From Cinclus cinclus (Eukaryota; Chordata; Aves; Passeriformes; Cinclidae), in contig NC_085052.1 of assembly GCF_963662255.1 (NCBI RefSeq), positions 14,173,151 through 14,237,150 of the forward strand: a stretch of DNA of 64,000 nucleotides. Direction: 5' to 3'. Every line of letters starts with the position of its first letter. Positions within the stretch are counted from its first letter, which is position 1. A program made the translations under genes and the position numbers. Below are positions 48,501 through 60,259 of this stretch, piece by piece. A model generated the notes under the pieces. It searched no databases and was not told the origin of the DNA. It worked only from the letters and a program-made list of their open reading frames with translations.

Positions 48501-51500
48501 GACGTCTTGGCACTGCAAAGCCTCTCCCTTTCCTCACCCTGGGGACACATCTGAGCAAAGTCCCACCCTTACAGAGTGGCCTGAGACTGCAGAAATGAAG
48601 CCATCAGAGCCTACTTAATCAAGTTATCTCCAGAGGACAGATTTCATGCTAAGGTAAAGGTAGTCACTGCCTCCAGCTTTGCCATCACTTTGGCTGTTGC
48701 AGAGTTTTCCTCTCCATTTCAATCCCACTTCACGGAGAGTTCACACACACAGCTAACATGAGAGATGCTGGCAGAAAGGGCACAGAAACAAGTAGGGTTT
48801 CAGACACATGGAGGCCTGTCCATCAAGAAGGGCTCCTTCTGTCCCTCTGCCCAGCACCTTGCTGCCCAGACCCCAGCACCTTGCTGCCACTTCTCCTCCC
48901 CCTCCCCACCAATATTCTTGCAACAACAAGCCAAGCTGCACAAATCTGTCTGCAGCTGACTCTGACATAGCCACAGTATCAATGGAATGATTTCACTCAT
49001 GCCAAGACAGCCTAAGCCTGCCACTTTGGTGATTCTCCAGCCCCAGGGTGGTATTTGATGGGACTGGAGACCTGGGGATGGCTTGGGGACCCAGGACACA
49101 CAACTGCTGTAGCACAGGCAAGGGACCACTGCAGTACTGGTGGGTGACAATGCAAGAGATTCCCACTGGTGACAGCATGACAGCACCCCAGCACACAGGT
49201 GCCCGAGTACCCTGCCCGGGTGAATTATCCAACTCTCAGTACTTGCTCTCTGCATATGTCTGAGTGTTACAAGAGCTTCCTCTATTTCATACTTTATGCT
49301 GCCTGTAAACAGCTGCCATACTTAGGGTCAGAAACTGGTTCCTACCAACACAACCTATTCATGATGAGAGTTTATAAATGTATTCATAAAGAGGCAGTGG
49401 GAATAACTCCAGCATCTCACCCTTTCCCTCACGAGGAACCTCCTCAGGGCCCTGAGAGAGCAGACAAATCAACCACACGTTTTAGGGCATACCTGAAACA
49501 TGCAGGACCAACAGAAAGGACAGAGAGTCCGTGCCACCTGTGCTTCCCTCCCACCTGGGCCTCCACAAAAACCCCTGCAGAGGCTGCACGGAGGGGTGAT
49601 AACCATGATGCACATTTCAGTAAGTCCCATGGAGGAGGCTGGCTGTGAGAGCCTGTCTGTGCTGGTCACCCACGTGTACCAGACTCCCAGTGCTGCCCTG
49701 GTGCCAGGGCAGGGTGAAGGCACGCCCAAGGGAATTGCCCACCATTTCCCTGTGTACCTTGCTTCTTCTTCCTGGTCTGCACAAACTCTGAGTGCCGCAG
49801 GGCACTGGGAGCCGTCCGTCTGTAGAAGCTGTTCCGCTGCAGCACAGAGCCCGCCCTGTTTGCTTCCTCGGCCTCCTGCTCCCAGACCTGGCTCCAGTCT
49901 GGCCGGCCCGTGCGTACCCTCGAGTGCTCTACCCCACTGCTGCTCTTGGCTGGCATCCCAGGCCCCGGGGCTTCTCTTTCCAGCTCCCCACAGCCGTGGG
50001 AGTCAACGCCACGTGTCTTGAACTGTGTGTAGCAGGTACCTGACCCCAGGTTCACGCTACCATCTTCTGAGGGCCTGACTGTAAATGCAGGAACCTCACA
50101 ACCTCTGTCTGGATTGCTGTGGTCCATAACATGGCCTTTGGGCCTCCTGTGCCATTCAATGTCTTCTTCGTCTACTTGGTCCCTGATACCTACACGTGGC
50201 CCTTCTTGCTCTCTATATGCCCTAGGGCTTCCATCACCTCTATACCATTTTTCCCCTTCCCTATATACTTGACCGCCTCCATCCTCCCTATACTGCCTTC
50301 TCCTCTCCCTATACTCCCCAGAGTCCCTCTCTTGCCTGTGCCTCAGTTCATTTTTCCTATAATGTCTTCCATCCTCACTGTAGTCCCTAGGATCTCGGTA
50401 GTCCTGATACCACCTTCCGCCCTCCCTACAGTCTCCAAGGCCTCTATCCTCTCCATACTGCCTTCCTCTCTCCCTATACTGCCCAGATACTCTGTCGTCT
50501 CTGTTACACCCTCCTCTTATCTCAGAACTGCAGTTTCTGTATTGAACACCCTCCCTCTCATACACCTTGTAGTTTCTGTCCTCTGTATCCTGTCTTTTGC
50601 CTTCCCAAACATTATCTGCTCTCCTGCAGTCCACGTACTGCATGTCTTCCTTCCAAAAACCTCCACAGTCTCCATTCCTGCTCTGCTGGTCCACGGAGAT
50701 GTCCTCCTGTCTCCTGGAACTGTCCCAGACACTGTTTTCTCCTCGGCTACCCGGGTGCGGTCTCCTTGTCACCTTGGGTCTCTTGTTGCAGCCAGCCACG
50801 TCCTCTCTCCGTACAGCACAACAGTCCTCATATTCCCAGCTGAGGAGCCGCGGTTCCCGTCTCGGATCCTCCATGCAGTGTTTCCTCTAAGGACAGGTGC
50901 ACATAGTCCTGTGGGGTGTGGCACAAGGGCCTACTCCCCTCAGTTTCTGCTCCCTGAGCCCAACCCCGGGCTGACACCACTTCTCCACTCCGTTCCAGCA
51001 CTGCCGTCCCTAGTGAAACGGTGCTTCCTGAAACCAGCCAGCAAAGGCACGGGCCCAATCACTGGCAGCCCTGGCCTCCTCCACCTGCTGCCCAAAGTAA
51101 TCAGTAACCAGCCCCGAGCGAGAAGGGGAGCCAGGCTGGGCAGGCTTTCACCACCCAAACCGGCTCCGCAGCTTTGCCAAAACCTCTCCGCAGGCAGCTC
51201 TGAGGCAGGGAAGAGGAGGGCACTGGAGCATGCAGAGGCCCTGCCCCAGACCAATGTCCTCAGGGAAGGGAAACAGAGCATGTGTGAGACCGCAAGAAGC
51301 CACAGAGCAGAGGTGGGACACCGGATCTTCTACCAGATCTTCTTCTTCCCACCCCTGATGGCATGGAGGAAACAACGAGGTCTAGAAGAGGCTGGGCTCT
51401 GCTCCACACCTCACTTGGCCAAACTGAGGCCTTCAGGCCCTGATGCTGTGCCCATCCTCTTCCCAGCCCTCACCCACAGTCATACAGAGATCAGGAGAGG

Positions 51501-54500
51501 AGTTGCTCCCTGCAAGACAGACCAGTGCCTACACAGTGCCATGCAGTCACAGCTGCATGGTTCCCTGCTCCGGGGGAACAGCTGGTCCACCTGCTGACAG
51601 GAACAGGCTTGAATGGATTACTTGGGTTACAGAGTCTGGTGCCAACATACAAAATGTTTCCAGAAGGCTACAGAAATATGCACTCCAGTAATGCCTCTCA
51701 CTGCAGGGCACAACATATTCCCAACTTCCCATGCCAAACACAGAGCTCCTGTAAGAAGCCAAGAGACAACCACAACACGCCCTTGACAGAGCGCAGGAGA
51801 GTCTGTAGATGTCATCCACGCCTCAGGTTCTTGCAACATCTCTTAGGAACACAAAACCCATGCTCTCAGCTGGTAGAAGACAAAAATAAAACCAATGGAC
51901 TCTCCCACTCCAACTGCAGGAGGGCAAGCGCTAATCCTGCCCCAGCCTGGTGATCAGTGTAACCCCAGTGTGCTCACAAGACACACCAAAAAAAGCAACC
52001 TGATGATTTTGAACATTTACTGTACAAAACCATGTATTTTCTCCTCTTGCTTTGACTTCCCAAAAGATACACTGAGGGGCTGGATTCCCCACTATGAATT
52101 ATTCCCCTGATAAGACTGTGCCTGCCCTGCTTTGGTTGCTGGTCAAAGCTTAGTGAGAGCTTTTCTGCCTTCAGTGTCTCCATGCTCCTCTAACAGTCGC
52201 AAGGCAGAGGTCATGCCTCAGGCATGGCACAAACACGTTTTGCTGAGCTGATGCAACCCCAAGTTGCTGTTCTGCCTGCTGCACTAGAGCTGGGCTAGGA
52301 AGACATGCTGTCTGGCCACACTAAGATGCATCAGAAGGGACATGACAGGGCTTGGTAGGACAAATCTTTATCACATGGCTAGAGAGCTGTCTTGAACTGG
52401 AGAAAAATGCCCTGGGACTACTGAAAGGATACTAGCTTGAGGATGTCTCAGGATAGTGCATTAGTTCTTACCTAAAACTCCCAGTTCCAGGAACCAACAG
52501 GTTCCACAGGATCAGTCCTCTGCCAGGAAGCATTGGAACAGTAGGAAACATTTCCCAGCAAGATCCATGGCATCAGAAAACTCCCCTTGAGATTCAGCCT
52601 AGATTTTCCTCTTCCTACCTTCAAGTTATTTCATCTAGCTTCAAATCCTCTAGACCTCCTTCCAAGCATCCCTTTCACACACCACTGACGTGGAGGCCAT
52701 TTGTCATCCTATTTTCTTGGTGTGCCCTTATCAGGCTTCATTCCCATGTGCTCTGCCTCAGACATCGTGCAGCAAAGTGCCTGGGCTCCCCACTGCTGAT
52801 TAAGCAGTGGGAGGATGGAGGCAATGAAGTCAGAGTGAGTAACTCCCAGGCAGGAGTTGGCATTTCACTCCATCTCCTGCATGCAGTGCCCACATTTCCT
52901 GCACGTTGTGGGTTTCAGTAACAGAACTGCAGTGTCAGAGCTCCTGGAAGAAGCCTGGGAAGGGGCTGTGGGAGAATATGTATGTGATCCCATCTTTCCA
53001 TTTGTCTACTGTAATATCAAGTGTAACATAATTAACAGCACTGATCTTTACATGGCATCTTCAGATTTCAGAGACCAAATGTGCTGATATAATCATGGGA
53101 AATTCCTCTTCCCTGAGTAATTTTTTTCTGGGGTGCAAGAACAAAAGTCACATTTTCAGCTACAGATATGTCACAGTTTTAAGCTCTTTGTTGCTGTTAC
53201 CAGCAAAACAGTGCTGTTTTCTAGTCCTGGACTCCATGGATGGCAGGAGCACAGGGGCAGGCTTTACTTTTTGCCCACTAATCCATCCCACTCCCAGGTA
53301 CAGGTACAGTCCCCTTCTGTGCACCCCTTCTGATATGAATAACAAATCCCCACAGGTCTGTATCAGCACCACAGCAGAAACCACAGGAAACTCAGTGCCC
53401 TGACAGGCTGAGGGCAGTCACAGTACAGATGTCAAATCAAATCTCAACTGCAGGACTACCGGCAAAGCCACCCTGAAGTTGCTGCTCACTCCCCTACAAA
53501 TAAGGGGATGAGAGGAGGTTGGAACTGCAGCAGCAGTGGTTTTGCTTTCCATCCTGGACATACTGGGAGTGGATGAGATGAAGGCTCTGGATGTATGGTG
53601 GGGCTGTAAGAGGAGATGGGAGAGTTGCAAGGAAAAGGGGGTGGGGAAGACCAGGGCAAAGTGATATCCAGAGAAAGACACTGTGATTCTCCAAGGCAAA
53701 ATCATGATAATTTGTACTGCAACAGTGCTTTCAAAATGATCAAAATCAAGAGTTGAAGGGTATAAAAGACTGCCTTCAACAGTGTCTGTAAAACAGCAGA
53801 GGTAGCTGTGCTCCTCCAGCATTCCCCATTCCATGCAGTTGTAGACTCACCTCTCAACTCCTGCAGCTCCATGCTGAGGCTCTCAATATTTGAGTCACAG
53901 AAATCTAGGTTTTCCATGGTCTCTGCTCTCACCAGCTCATCCTGCTGCTCCTCCAGCATCAGGCTTAGCTCAGCACGGGTCTTGCTGTACACCTCCAGAT
54001 CTCGCTCCACCTCTCCAATTCTAGTCAGCAGGATGGAGCTGGAGGAGGCTGATCCTGCCTGTGTCAAGTCCTCACGTCCCTCCTCCACCCGCTGCTCTGG
54101 GCTGCTGGGCTGAAGCTGTGTAGGGGCCACATTCTTCCGCTGGTAGCTGGATGGAGGCCGGGGAGCAGGCCGGGAGGGTTTGACTGAGAAGGACAGAGAC
54201 CTGCCTTTGGGCACTTGGCCACCCTGCATGTGCACAGCGGTTGTCCCGAGGCTGCTGGGCCGAGGAGGGGGTGGCCTCAGGGCCCTTCTCCTCTCCGCCT
54301 GCCTGGAGTGGGACACAGATTCAGGAGACCCACGGACAATGTCCTTCTCGGAGCTGTAGTCCAAGATAGAGAAGTGACGGGAGACCTTGTCCTGCTCCGC
54401 ACCAGTACTTGACAGACTCTTCTCAAACTGGGCCAGCTGCTCTGTCAGTTTGGAGTCCAGGTCCTTGCAGCTGTCCCCCTGCACTGCAAGAGGGCAGCAC

Positions 54501-57500
54501 TCCCCCCAGCTCCCAGATCGTGTGTCCAGGCTCACCTGGGCAGTTCCTAAGCTGGAACAGGGCTTGGACTTCTCCGGTTTGCTGTCCATCCAGTTGTCTA
54601 GGTCCTGGGTCCTGCTCTGGCTCTCCTGGGGCTGGGATGCTGCCAAGCTATTAGGAGATGAAATCTCTTGGCTCCTGCAAGGATTTGGGAAGTGGGGAGC
54701 CTGCAAGGGCACAGTGGGGCTGTCTCCTTCATGCTTAGGGAGGGGTTGAGTTTCTGAGTTCCCTGGGGGGGCTGAAATGGTCCCCCCAGGTTCCAGCTCA
54801 CCTTGGCCAGGCCTGTTGCCCTGTAGGGGAGGCAGCTGAGCAGAGGGAAGAACACCATTGGCTGTCTTTGTGTGGTTAGAGGAGACGGAGCCCACCACGC
54901 CTTTGGGATGTGGCTCTTGGTGTCCTGTGCTGGGAAAGGCCTGCTGCTGTCTCAAGCCAAGAGGACTCTCTGACCTCCCTGTCTTGTGAGACAAAATGGT
55001 GGCAGACTCAGGGTATGCAGCCAAGCCATCCTCCTTTTCCCTGCTATCTTTCCCTGGCAAAGGAGGAGTTTCAGAGCAAGCGCTTTCTGGATCTTGATGG
55101 ATGGTCGATCCACAACTGCCTTCATCTTGCAGATCCCCAGTGCTCACCTTTTCCCTGCAAGCCTCAGAGGCTTCCAGTCTCACAAATCTGTGTGGAAAGA
55201 TGCCACGTTTTCCTCTCAGCTCTCCCTCCAACCAGCCATCCTCCAGAATGCCTACAATCCGAATCCTGTCACCCACATCGAAATCCAGCTCCTTGGACTC
55301 CAGGGCTTGGAACTGATAAAGGGCAACACCATAAGTACTCCCTGGCTCCGTGTCATCTTTGGGGGGCATTTCTACTGTCCCATTGGTGTCACAAGTCCCC
55401 GTGGGCTCTGGATCCACTGAGGTTCCTGGTGCTTGCAGAGGAGTAAGCAGTTCTACAAAACCTTCTGGGAAGATGCCCCTGCAGCCTCTGAGCTCGCCCT
55501 CAAACCAGCCAGGCTCTGGGACACCAACAATGTTGATCACATCCCCTTCCCTGAAGTCCAGTTCCTCCTCCAGCTGAGCAGACAGGTCCATCAGGGCCCG
55601 GGCTTGGCCCAGTGAGTAGGAAGGAACCTCCATGAGGGTGCTCTGGGACAGCTGACGTCTCCGAACTGAAAGGCACAGCTCCCTCACACATGATGAGGGG
55701 AAAAAGCCCTTGGAACCCCAGCTGCTTCGGCCCTGGAGCCAGCTGGAGGCCAGGGACCCCCCCAGGATCACCAAGTCTCCTGCAGAGAATGAGACACACC
55801 AGTTCAAAACTGCTCTCATTATTGCTTACCACCTCTTTATTCCTGCCTCCCTGTGCTCCCTCCTGGCTGTGGGTAAGGACTGGCACTCTGTCAGAGCACA
55901 GTGCATGCTGGGGATGCACACAAGCACAGGATGGAGTTATGGCATGAAGCCTCTTGTACATCTAAATTATACAGTTTGGCTGCAAAGCCGTGCAGGTGCA
56001 TCAAAGCTTTCACTCTCCCCCAAATGCAAGTCTAAGACTAGGAGATTAGAGGTCAGTTAAAAGGAAGTTGTAAATTTACTATGATCAGGTGATGCCAATT
56101 TTTGGAGTTTCATAAGTAATGACAGATCATGAGAAACTGGTATCAAAGTGGCAGAAGCCCAGAGGGCCATGATGGATTTGACATGACCCATGTCATGAGG
56201 TATTAGGAGATTCACCTCTTTTTCTGTCACTCTAGGCAGGATGCTGTGACTAGGTTCATCCATCCAGAAGGACAGGTGAGGCTTTTGAGGTGCAAAGCAA
56301 AGGAAGGGAATGGAGATTACCTCTCTGCAATGACAAGCTCCCTGGCTCTTGAGATGTGAAGTCATTGGTACAAACAAACAGTTTTTCTCCCTGCTTCAAC
56401 GGGGGAATATCCACAGGTTCAACAAAGCTGCTAGGAAACTGCCCTAAAAGGAGAATGAGTTGTCAGCAATGAGTCTTTCCTGTGACCCACCACCATCTCC
56501 ACCCTCCTTTCAGATTTTGGCATCTATTCATCTCTTGCTAAAGGAAAATACTCAATTACCTTGGGTGCCTCAATAGCCTGGTGGAAGAAGTACGAGTTTT
56601 CAAGTCAGGAATTCCTGGGGTTTTAAGTACTTAAGAGCTAACAGAGAACAAAAAGCTTTGAGCCCTTGGCTTACTCCAGGCAACCACAGGCTGTGTGCAT
56701 GACTGGGACTGTGCCATCAGCATGGAGCTTCCAGGAACAGATATACTAAGTTTTCTCTGCCCTTACTGCTTCCTTACCAACTCAGACCCATGTTGAGGAC
56801 TAAGAGATCCAGTAGTGCCAGATCACAAGACCAGTGTCTTCTGACTGGACATATCCACCTGGTGCTCCTTCTACCATACGGCTTGGCCCCTATGCAGCCT
56901 CAGCATGGAATTCAGGCTGACACACTCAAGAGGGCCACACCTGTGAGTCACAGGCTCTGCCACAGCTTCAGCACTGCTGGGACTCCAGGGACCTCCCTAT
57001 TTTGTCATTCTGTGTACCTGTTTCACCATAGCACATTTGTTGGCCACCACATGATACCCATCAGATACTAATTTCAGTCCTGAGAGCACACAACATGGCA
57101 GAGCCCACTGCAAAGGCCACTAAAAATGTCTTTTTTATATAACTTCAGGCAAGAGGCTATGAAGAAGTGTGGGCTAGTACCACATCTAGCATTGCCTCTG
57201 GGTGAGCAAATTTTTTCTAATGAAACCTGGAAACACCATATCCTAGACACCCAGAGCTTTGCACTGTGTTTAGACAATTTGGCATTTGCTATACTCTGCT
57301 GCTTCCTTCACAGCTTTAACCAACTCTCTTGCTCCTTATCTTAGTCTCCTTCTCTGTACATGGAAACAACATAATGCTGTGAAACAGGAATTACTGTACA
57401 TGGATTTACAGTAATTATTCCACAGAGTAATGAGTACTAGGCTGCAACACCTCCACAGCTTCTATTCTAAAGTGCTTTTTCAGTTCCCTATAACTTTAAC

Positions 57501-58790
57501 CTAGAAAGCTGGGCAGAAAACTACAACAGCTGTTCCAAGGGAAAACAGGAATGCAATTGGGTTTTGAGTTAAAGGTCATTAAAAACATTCAGTTTGAATT
57601 CAGCATGTTTATCTTTGAGCTATGACACACATCTGTTTGTTATTCCTTAATAGCTCCATCTTCCATTGAACAACCTCACCAGTTACACTGAGAGACAAAA
57701 CTCTTGAAAACTGCACACATAATCCTTGCCCAGTGACTTCAGCAGCAGCAATGAGATCAGGCACATACTCATTCAATGCCATTTATCAGTCTCATGGTGC
57801 ACAGGAGGGAAGTGCTCCTGTCCACCTTTGTTTCAGACAGTAGACAACTTGTGGCTGTTCAGAGAGACCAGACTGCTGCTACAATAGCAGCCCTATCTCT
57901 ACAACCAGGGATGAAATCAGTCCCACCCTCATGCTGGTGACAGAAGCAGGCTTATGCTTTGAAGTGGCCTGGCTTTCATCTCCCCAAGAGCTCACACATC
58001 TTCTTAGCATCAGGATTAAGATGAGAAAGAGCTGCCTAAACAGAGGCTATGAGACTGAGTGTTTCACTAAGAGCATTCTGCGGCTTCAAAGGTTTCTCAC
58101 AACCCCCTAAAAGTTCAAGAGACTTGCACACCTCTTCAGGCACAGATATTGATGGAAATTTGGGCGAGAAGATGCTTTGAAGCAGAAAGGAGGAAGTGGG
58201 GCTGAGTCAGAGGACTTGGGGGGACACATGGTCACTGTTGTTCTATCTCCATCGTCAAGGTCACTTGGACTGGTTTCCAGAGTGGATGCATTTCCACTCT
58301 CAGTGCATCTGTTTCCTTTCTCCCCTTCCACTGCCACAGCAGGTCAGCACATAAACTAGCCAGGAAATGGGCAGTCTCTCCACAGAGACTGGAACTATTG
58401 TGAAGCTCCTGTCTCCTCAAGAACTAACTCTCCACTAACCTCTCTCAAAAACAACACACAGGCTGTCTGAATAGTTGACACAAAGCTGGCAGGAGACCAA
58501 TGGCAATTCACACTCAGTCACAAAGTCCCATGAAAGATTTTGTAAATCAAATCGGGTCCTTCCCCACCAAGGGAAGATGTGCTTATGGAGTGGACATTTA
58601 GCTGGCACTTCTATGGACCCAAGTGCAGGCATTCCCAGCTCTTACCTGTGACACCTTCCTTCTTGCCGAAGAGCCAGAACTCATCCACCACAGCCAACAC
58701 CTCGATGACATCTCCCACAAAGAGGGGAAGCTCTTCAGAGACACTGGGACAGAAATCAAAGACTGCTCGCACCACAGAGCCAGCCTCCAT
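35086..58790 (-). CDS. DNMBP: dynamin-binding protein (Tuba), Cdc42 exchange factor
   Basis: Scaffold and RhoGEF that binds dynamin through N-terminal SH3 domains and activates Cdc42 at junctions and the apical cortex. Coding exons (minus): 58646-58790, 56321-56443, 53851-55779, 42312-42499, 41582-41681, 40972-41119, 40433-40450, 39573-39772, 38377-38507, 38041-38145, 37720-37848, 36986-37318, 36382-36564, 36108-36306, 35566-36017 and 35086-35271. Together 1,522 codons (human 1,577). Phases agree at every junction. Domains by residue: SH3 at about 1-60, 65-125, 145-202 and 238-292; Pro-rich linker; coiled coil near 690-730; DH about 755-940; BAR about 985-1190; SH3 about 1256-1320 and 1462-1520. 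The N-terminus [13 protein letters not shown] and the C-terminus YIRKTEYT match human almost exactly. The coding exon is preceded by an acceptor at 58825-58827, so at least one 5' non-coding exon lies upstream. Confidence 0.95.
37445..37493 (+). repeat. CR1 3'-tail relic
   Basis: CCAGAGGTCCCTTCCAAC followed by an ATTATTCTATCA tail matches the end of CR1. It is a very short copy in a DNMBP intron. Confidence 0.6.
38638..38945 (-). repeat. CR1 LINE 3'-end copy, antisense to the plus strand
   Basis: Read on the plus strand, CAGAATGGCTTGGGTTGGAA then CATCTAGTTCTAACC, TGCCATGGGCAGGGACAT, CTCAAAGCCCCATCCAGCCTGG and CCATTATCCAG follow the complement of the avian CR1 3' end for about 300 bp. The copy lies on the minus strand with its 3' end near 38,638. 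It is the best-preserved CR1 in the window. Confidence 0.9.
39150..39470 (+). repeat. older CR1 fragment, sense
   Basis: Words such as GGGGCTATAAGGAAAGACTG, TGTTCAGCCCC, GGGTACTATGTCTGGTTTTGG and TTACTTGAAGGGCAGTTACA follow the CR1 coding 3' end in sense orientation. It lies head-to-head with the minus-strand CR1 just before it. It is strongly diverged. Confidence 0.65.
40433..40450 (-). other. DNMBP: 18-nt DNMBP microexon
   Basis: Between exons 40972-41119 and 39573-39772 the protein would lack residues SLYSEW of the DH domain. Exactly these are supplied by 18 nt flanked by CAG (40453-40451) and GTGAGT (40432-40427). Human DNMBP has SLYNEW at this place. Phases are 2 in and 2 out (AG|G...TG|G). 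Confidence 0.85.
42043..42066. repeat. C16A8 homopolymer tract
   Basis: Sixteen C followed by eight A on the plus strand are T8G16 in the DNMBP pre-mRNA. It lies in the 630-bp intron just downstream of the first DH exon. It is prone to length errors in assembly. Confidence 0.9.
42640..43290. promoter_or_regulatory. DNMBP: intragenic CpG island upstream of the DNMBP DH exons
   Basis: A sharp rise in G+C and CpG density occurs inside the 11-kb DNMBP intron, about 150-800 bp upstream of exon 42312-42499. It resembles an alternative promoter for a short DH-BAR-SH3 form. A short human isoform starting near the DH domain is, as I recall, recorded. Promoter function is inferred from composition only. 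Confidence 0.6.
43300..49740. other. large DNMBP intron, mostly featureless
   Basis: The tract lies between the CpG island and the candidate alternative exon. A small CpG-enriched patch lies at about 46,430-46,570 and a CR1 relic at 48,355-48,470. An AT-rich block spans 45,200-46,000 and 47,000-47,700. I recognise no exon or RNA gene. Confidence 0.5.
48355..48470 (+). repeat. CR1 LINE 3' fragment
   Basis: GGAAGTATTCAAGGCAGACT, then GGATGGGGCCCTGGGCAACC, TGATCTAGTGTGTGGCATCC and TTGCCCATGGAACTAGAT follow the CR1 3' end in sense orientation. It is truncated before the terminal repeat. Confidence 0.8.
49758..50874 (-). CDS. DNMBP: candidate alternative first coding exon of DNMBP, repeat-rich
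   Basis: An uninterrupted 372-codon frame starts at ATG 50874, with an in-frame stop (TAG) 15 nt upstream. It ends ...FVQTRKKKQ at a GT donor in phase 1. Exon 42312-42499 accepts phase 1, so it joins in frame as ...KKKQ-E-MTLLSS, exactly as the large SH3 exon does. The product would be 1,162 residues: this segment plus DH, BAR and both C-terminal SH3 domains. Residues about 132-230 are degenerate 16-residue repeats of the form YRERxRQYxEDxGxxx; the whole segment is rich in Tyr, Arg, Asp, Glu and Gly and looks disordered. A second donor 15 nt further (end 49743) keeps the same phase. The donor GTACAC is weak and the start context poor. I do not recall this segment from human DNMBP. A chance repeat-driven open frame remains possible. 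Confidence 0.6.
50875..53700. other. DNMBP intron upstream of the candidate alternative exon
   Basis: About 50,900-51,300 is moderately CpG-enriched and could hold the promoter or a 5' UTR exon for the 49,758-50,874 exon. A TTAG acceptor-like site lies at 50,889. The rest shows no exon or repeat that I recognise. Confidence 0.4.
53851..55779 (-). other. DNMBP: DNMBP giant SH3/proline-rich exon
   Basis: One 1,929-nt exon encodes the rest of SH3-2, all of SH3-3 ([15 protein letters not shown]) and SH3-4 ([15 protein letters not shown]), then a roughly 400-residue Ser/Pro-rich linker. It ends in a short coiled coil ([20 protein letters not shown]). A Pro-rich motif RPPPPRPSS and later PSRPAPRPP are potential SH3 ligands. 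The exon ends in phase 1. Confidence 0.92.
56444..58645. other. DNMBP intron, no feature seen
   Basis: This 2.2-kb intron separates the two 5'-most coding exons. I recognise no repeat or gene in it. Confidence 0.5.
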
Positions 58791-59869
58791 TGTGCAGGGT
58801 CTGAAGGCAGGTCAGTACCTAAGGCTGAGACAGTGAGAAGTTTGTCAACACCCAGAAACACTGAAATTATCACACACGGCCTCAGGAAGTAAAACCCTTC
58901 CGAAGCACAGAGGCAGATGTGGGGAGATCCTGTCCTGAGTTCCCTGCCAACCCCTCACCACCTGCTGCAGGAGCCAAGGGGCTGCAGCGATGAAGCCCCC
59001 ATGGTCCGACCTGCCCTGTCCCACCCCTCTGGCTGTCTCTGTAGGATCATGTATTTGTCTTGCAAGAGGGGGGACAAGCAGCAAGAATTTGGAAGTGAAT
59101 TCCCGTCAGGAAGGAAGCAAGAGGAGGGGAGGAAGCTCAGCATTTCCCTGACATGTGGGGCAGGGCTCAGCCTGACAGGGCCTGGTGGGCAGCCAGCACC
59201 ACTCACTTGCACGTCCCACCACACTATTCTCTGGCAGGATGGGCACAGAAATCCCCCTCCCCATGCCACCACTCAGGGTGACAGGAATCGCATGCTGAAC
59301 CAGCACCACAATTCTGGCCCAGCAAGAGAAGAGGCACAAAGTCCACTCAGGAAAGCTCATGCCGCCATGCTCATTCTCAGACCTGACTGGAAATAATCCT
59401 TTCTGCCTTCTAGGTACCTGGCTCAGACATTCCCTGGGTGGCCTCACCATGGTTTTTGGCAGAAGTCAGACTGAGATGAGGGTGCAGACCCTGTCCAAGG
59501 CTCTGGGAGCCAAGGCTGAAATTCCTCCTGCCAGGAGACTTGAAAGCAGGCAAAGACCTCCTCGTCAAGGGCTATGTCCTGCATTCCCCCTTCCTCTGGA
59601 AGTGGCTGTTGAGGACACTTTTCTGTATAAATTCTGCTTTTCAGCCTCAGTGTCAAAGAAATACAGTGCACCAAGGCAGCAGCAGTCCTGCAGCTTAAGC
59701 TGCTATTTTGCCTCCTCCCAAATTCCTTAGGATGGGAACAGAAAGGTTCAGCCATCAAAAGCAAACAGAAACTTCAAGATTATTCCTCATCTTCACCTCA
59801 GACCAGTGAGGCGGTCTACTTTCATTTCCTGGCCCACTGCAGTTACGGGACAGCACTGCCAGCACCTCT

Positions 59870-60250
59870 CCGCGGTGCTTTCAGAGCCCTGCGCTCCGCA
59901 ATGCTGCGATCGGCGTTCTCCCCAGCAGCTCCCTTAGCACAGGCTGCTTTCCTCCCACACCACAAGCAGAGCCCCTGCTCTGTCTGTATGGACACAGCTT
60001 CCCTGCCATGGGAGCCGTTCTCCTCCCTTCCCAGAGCGGCTCCAAGCGCACGGTACGAGCAGTCCCGCTCCAAGCGCCGCCCCGCCGCTCACACCCGTCC
60101 CATCCCAGCACGGCTCGTCAAACCCCCTGCCCTGCTAAGGACAACAAGAGCGCGGTGACAACACAGCAAAACATGAACACACGGCCCCCCCCAAGGGCAC
60201 CCTTTCTCCGCACAGCCACACACAGCCCACCTGAGCCCCGGAGAGTCAGG
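59870..60250. promoter_or_regulatory. DNMBP: CpG-rich candidate DNMBP promoter
   Basis: CpG density rises sharply against the flanks (13 CpG in 60,000-60,120). It lies about 1.1 kb upstream of the first coding exon, which needs a 5' non-coding exon. I could not define the exon or its donor. The true promoter could also be beyond the window edge. Confidence 0.4.
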
Positions 60251-60259
60251 AAGAGCTGA

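Noticed and set aside
50119..51597. 492-codon plus-strand open frame
   Set aside because: It is the antisense shadow of the repeat-rich minus-strand exon: the same 48-bp repeats read backwards give Leu/Pro/Ile/Ser words. It has no splice logic, and only the minus strand matches DNMBP phase.
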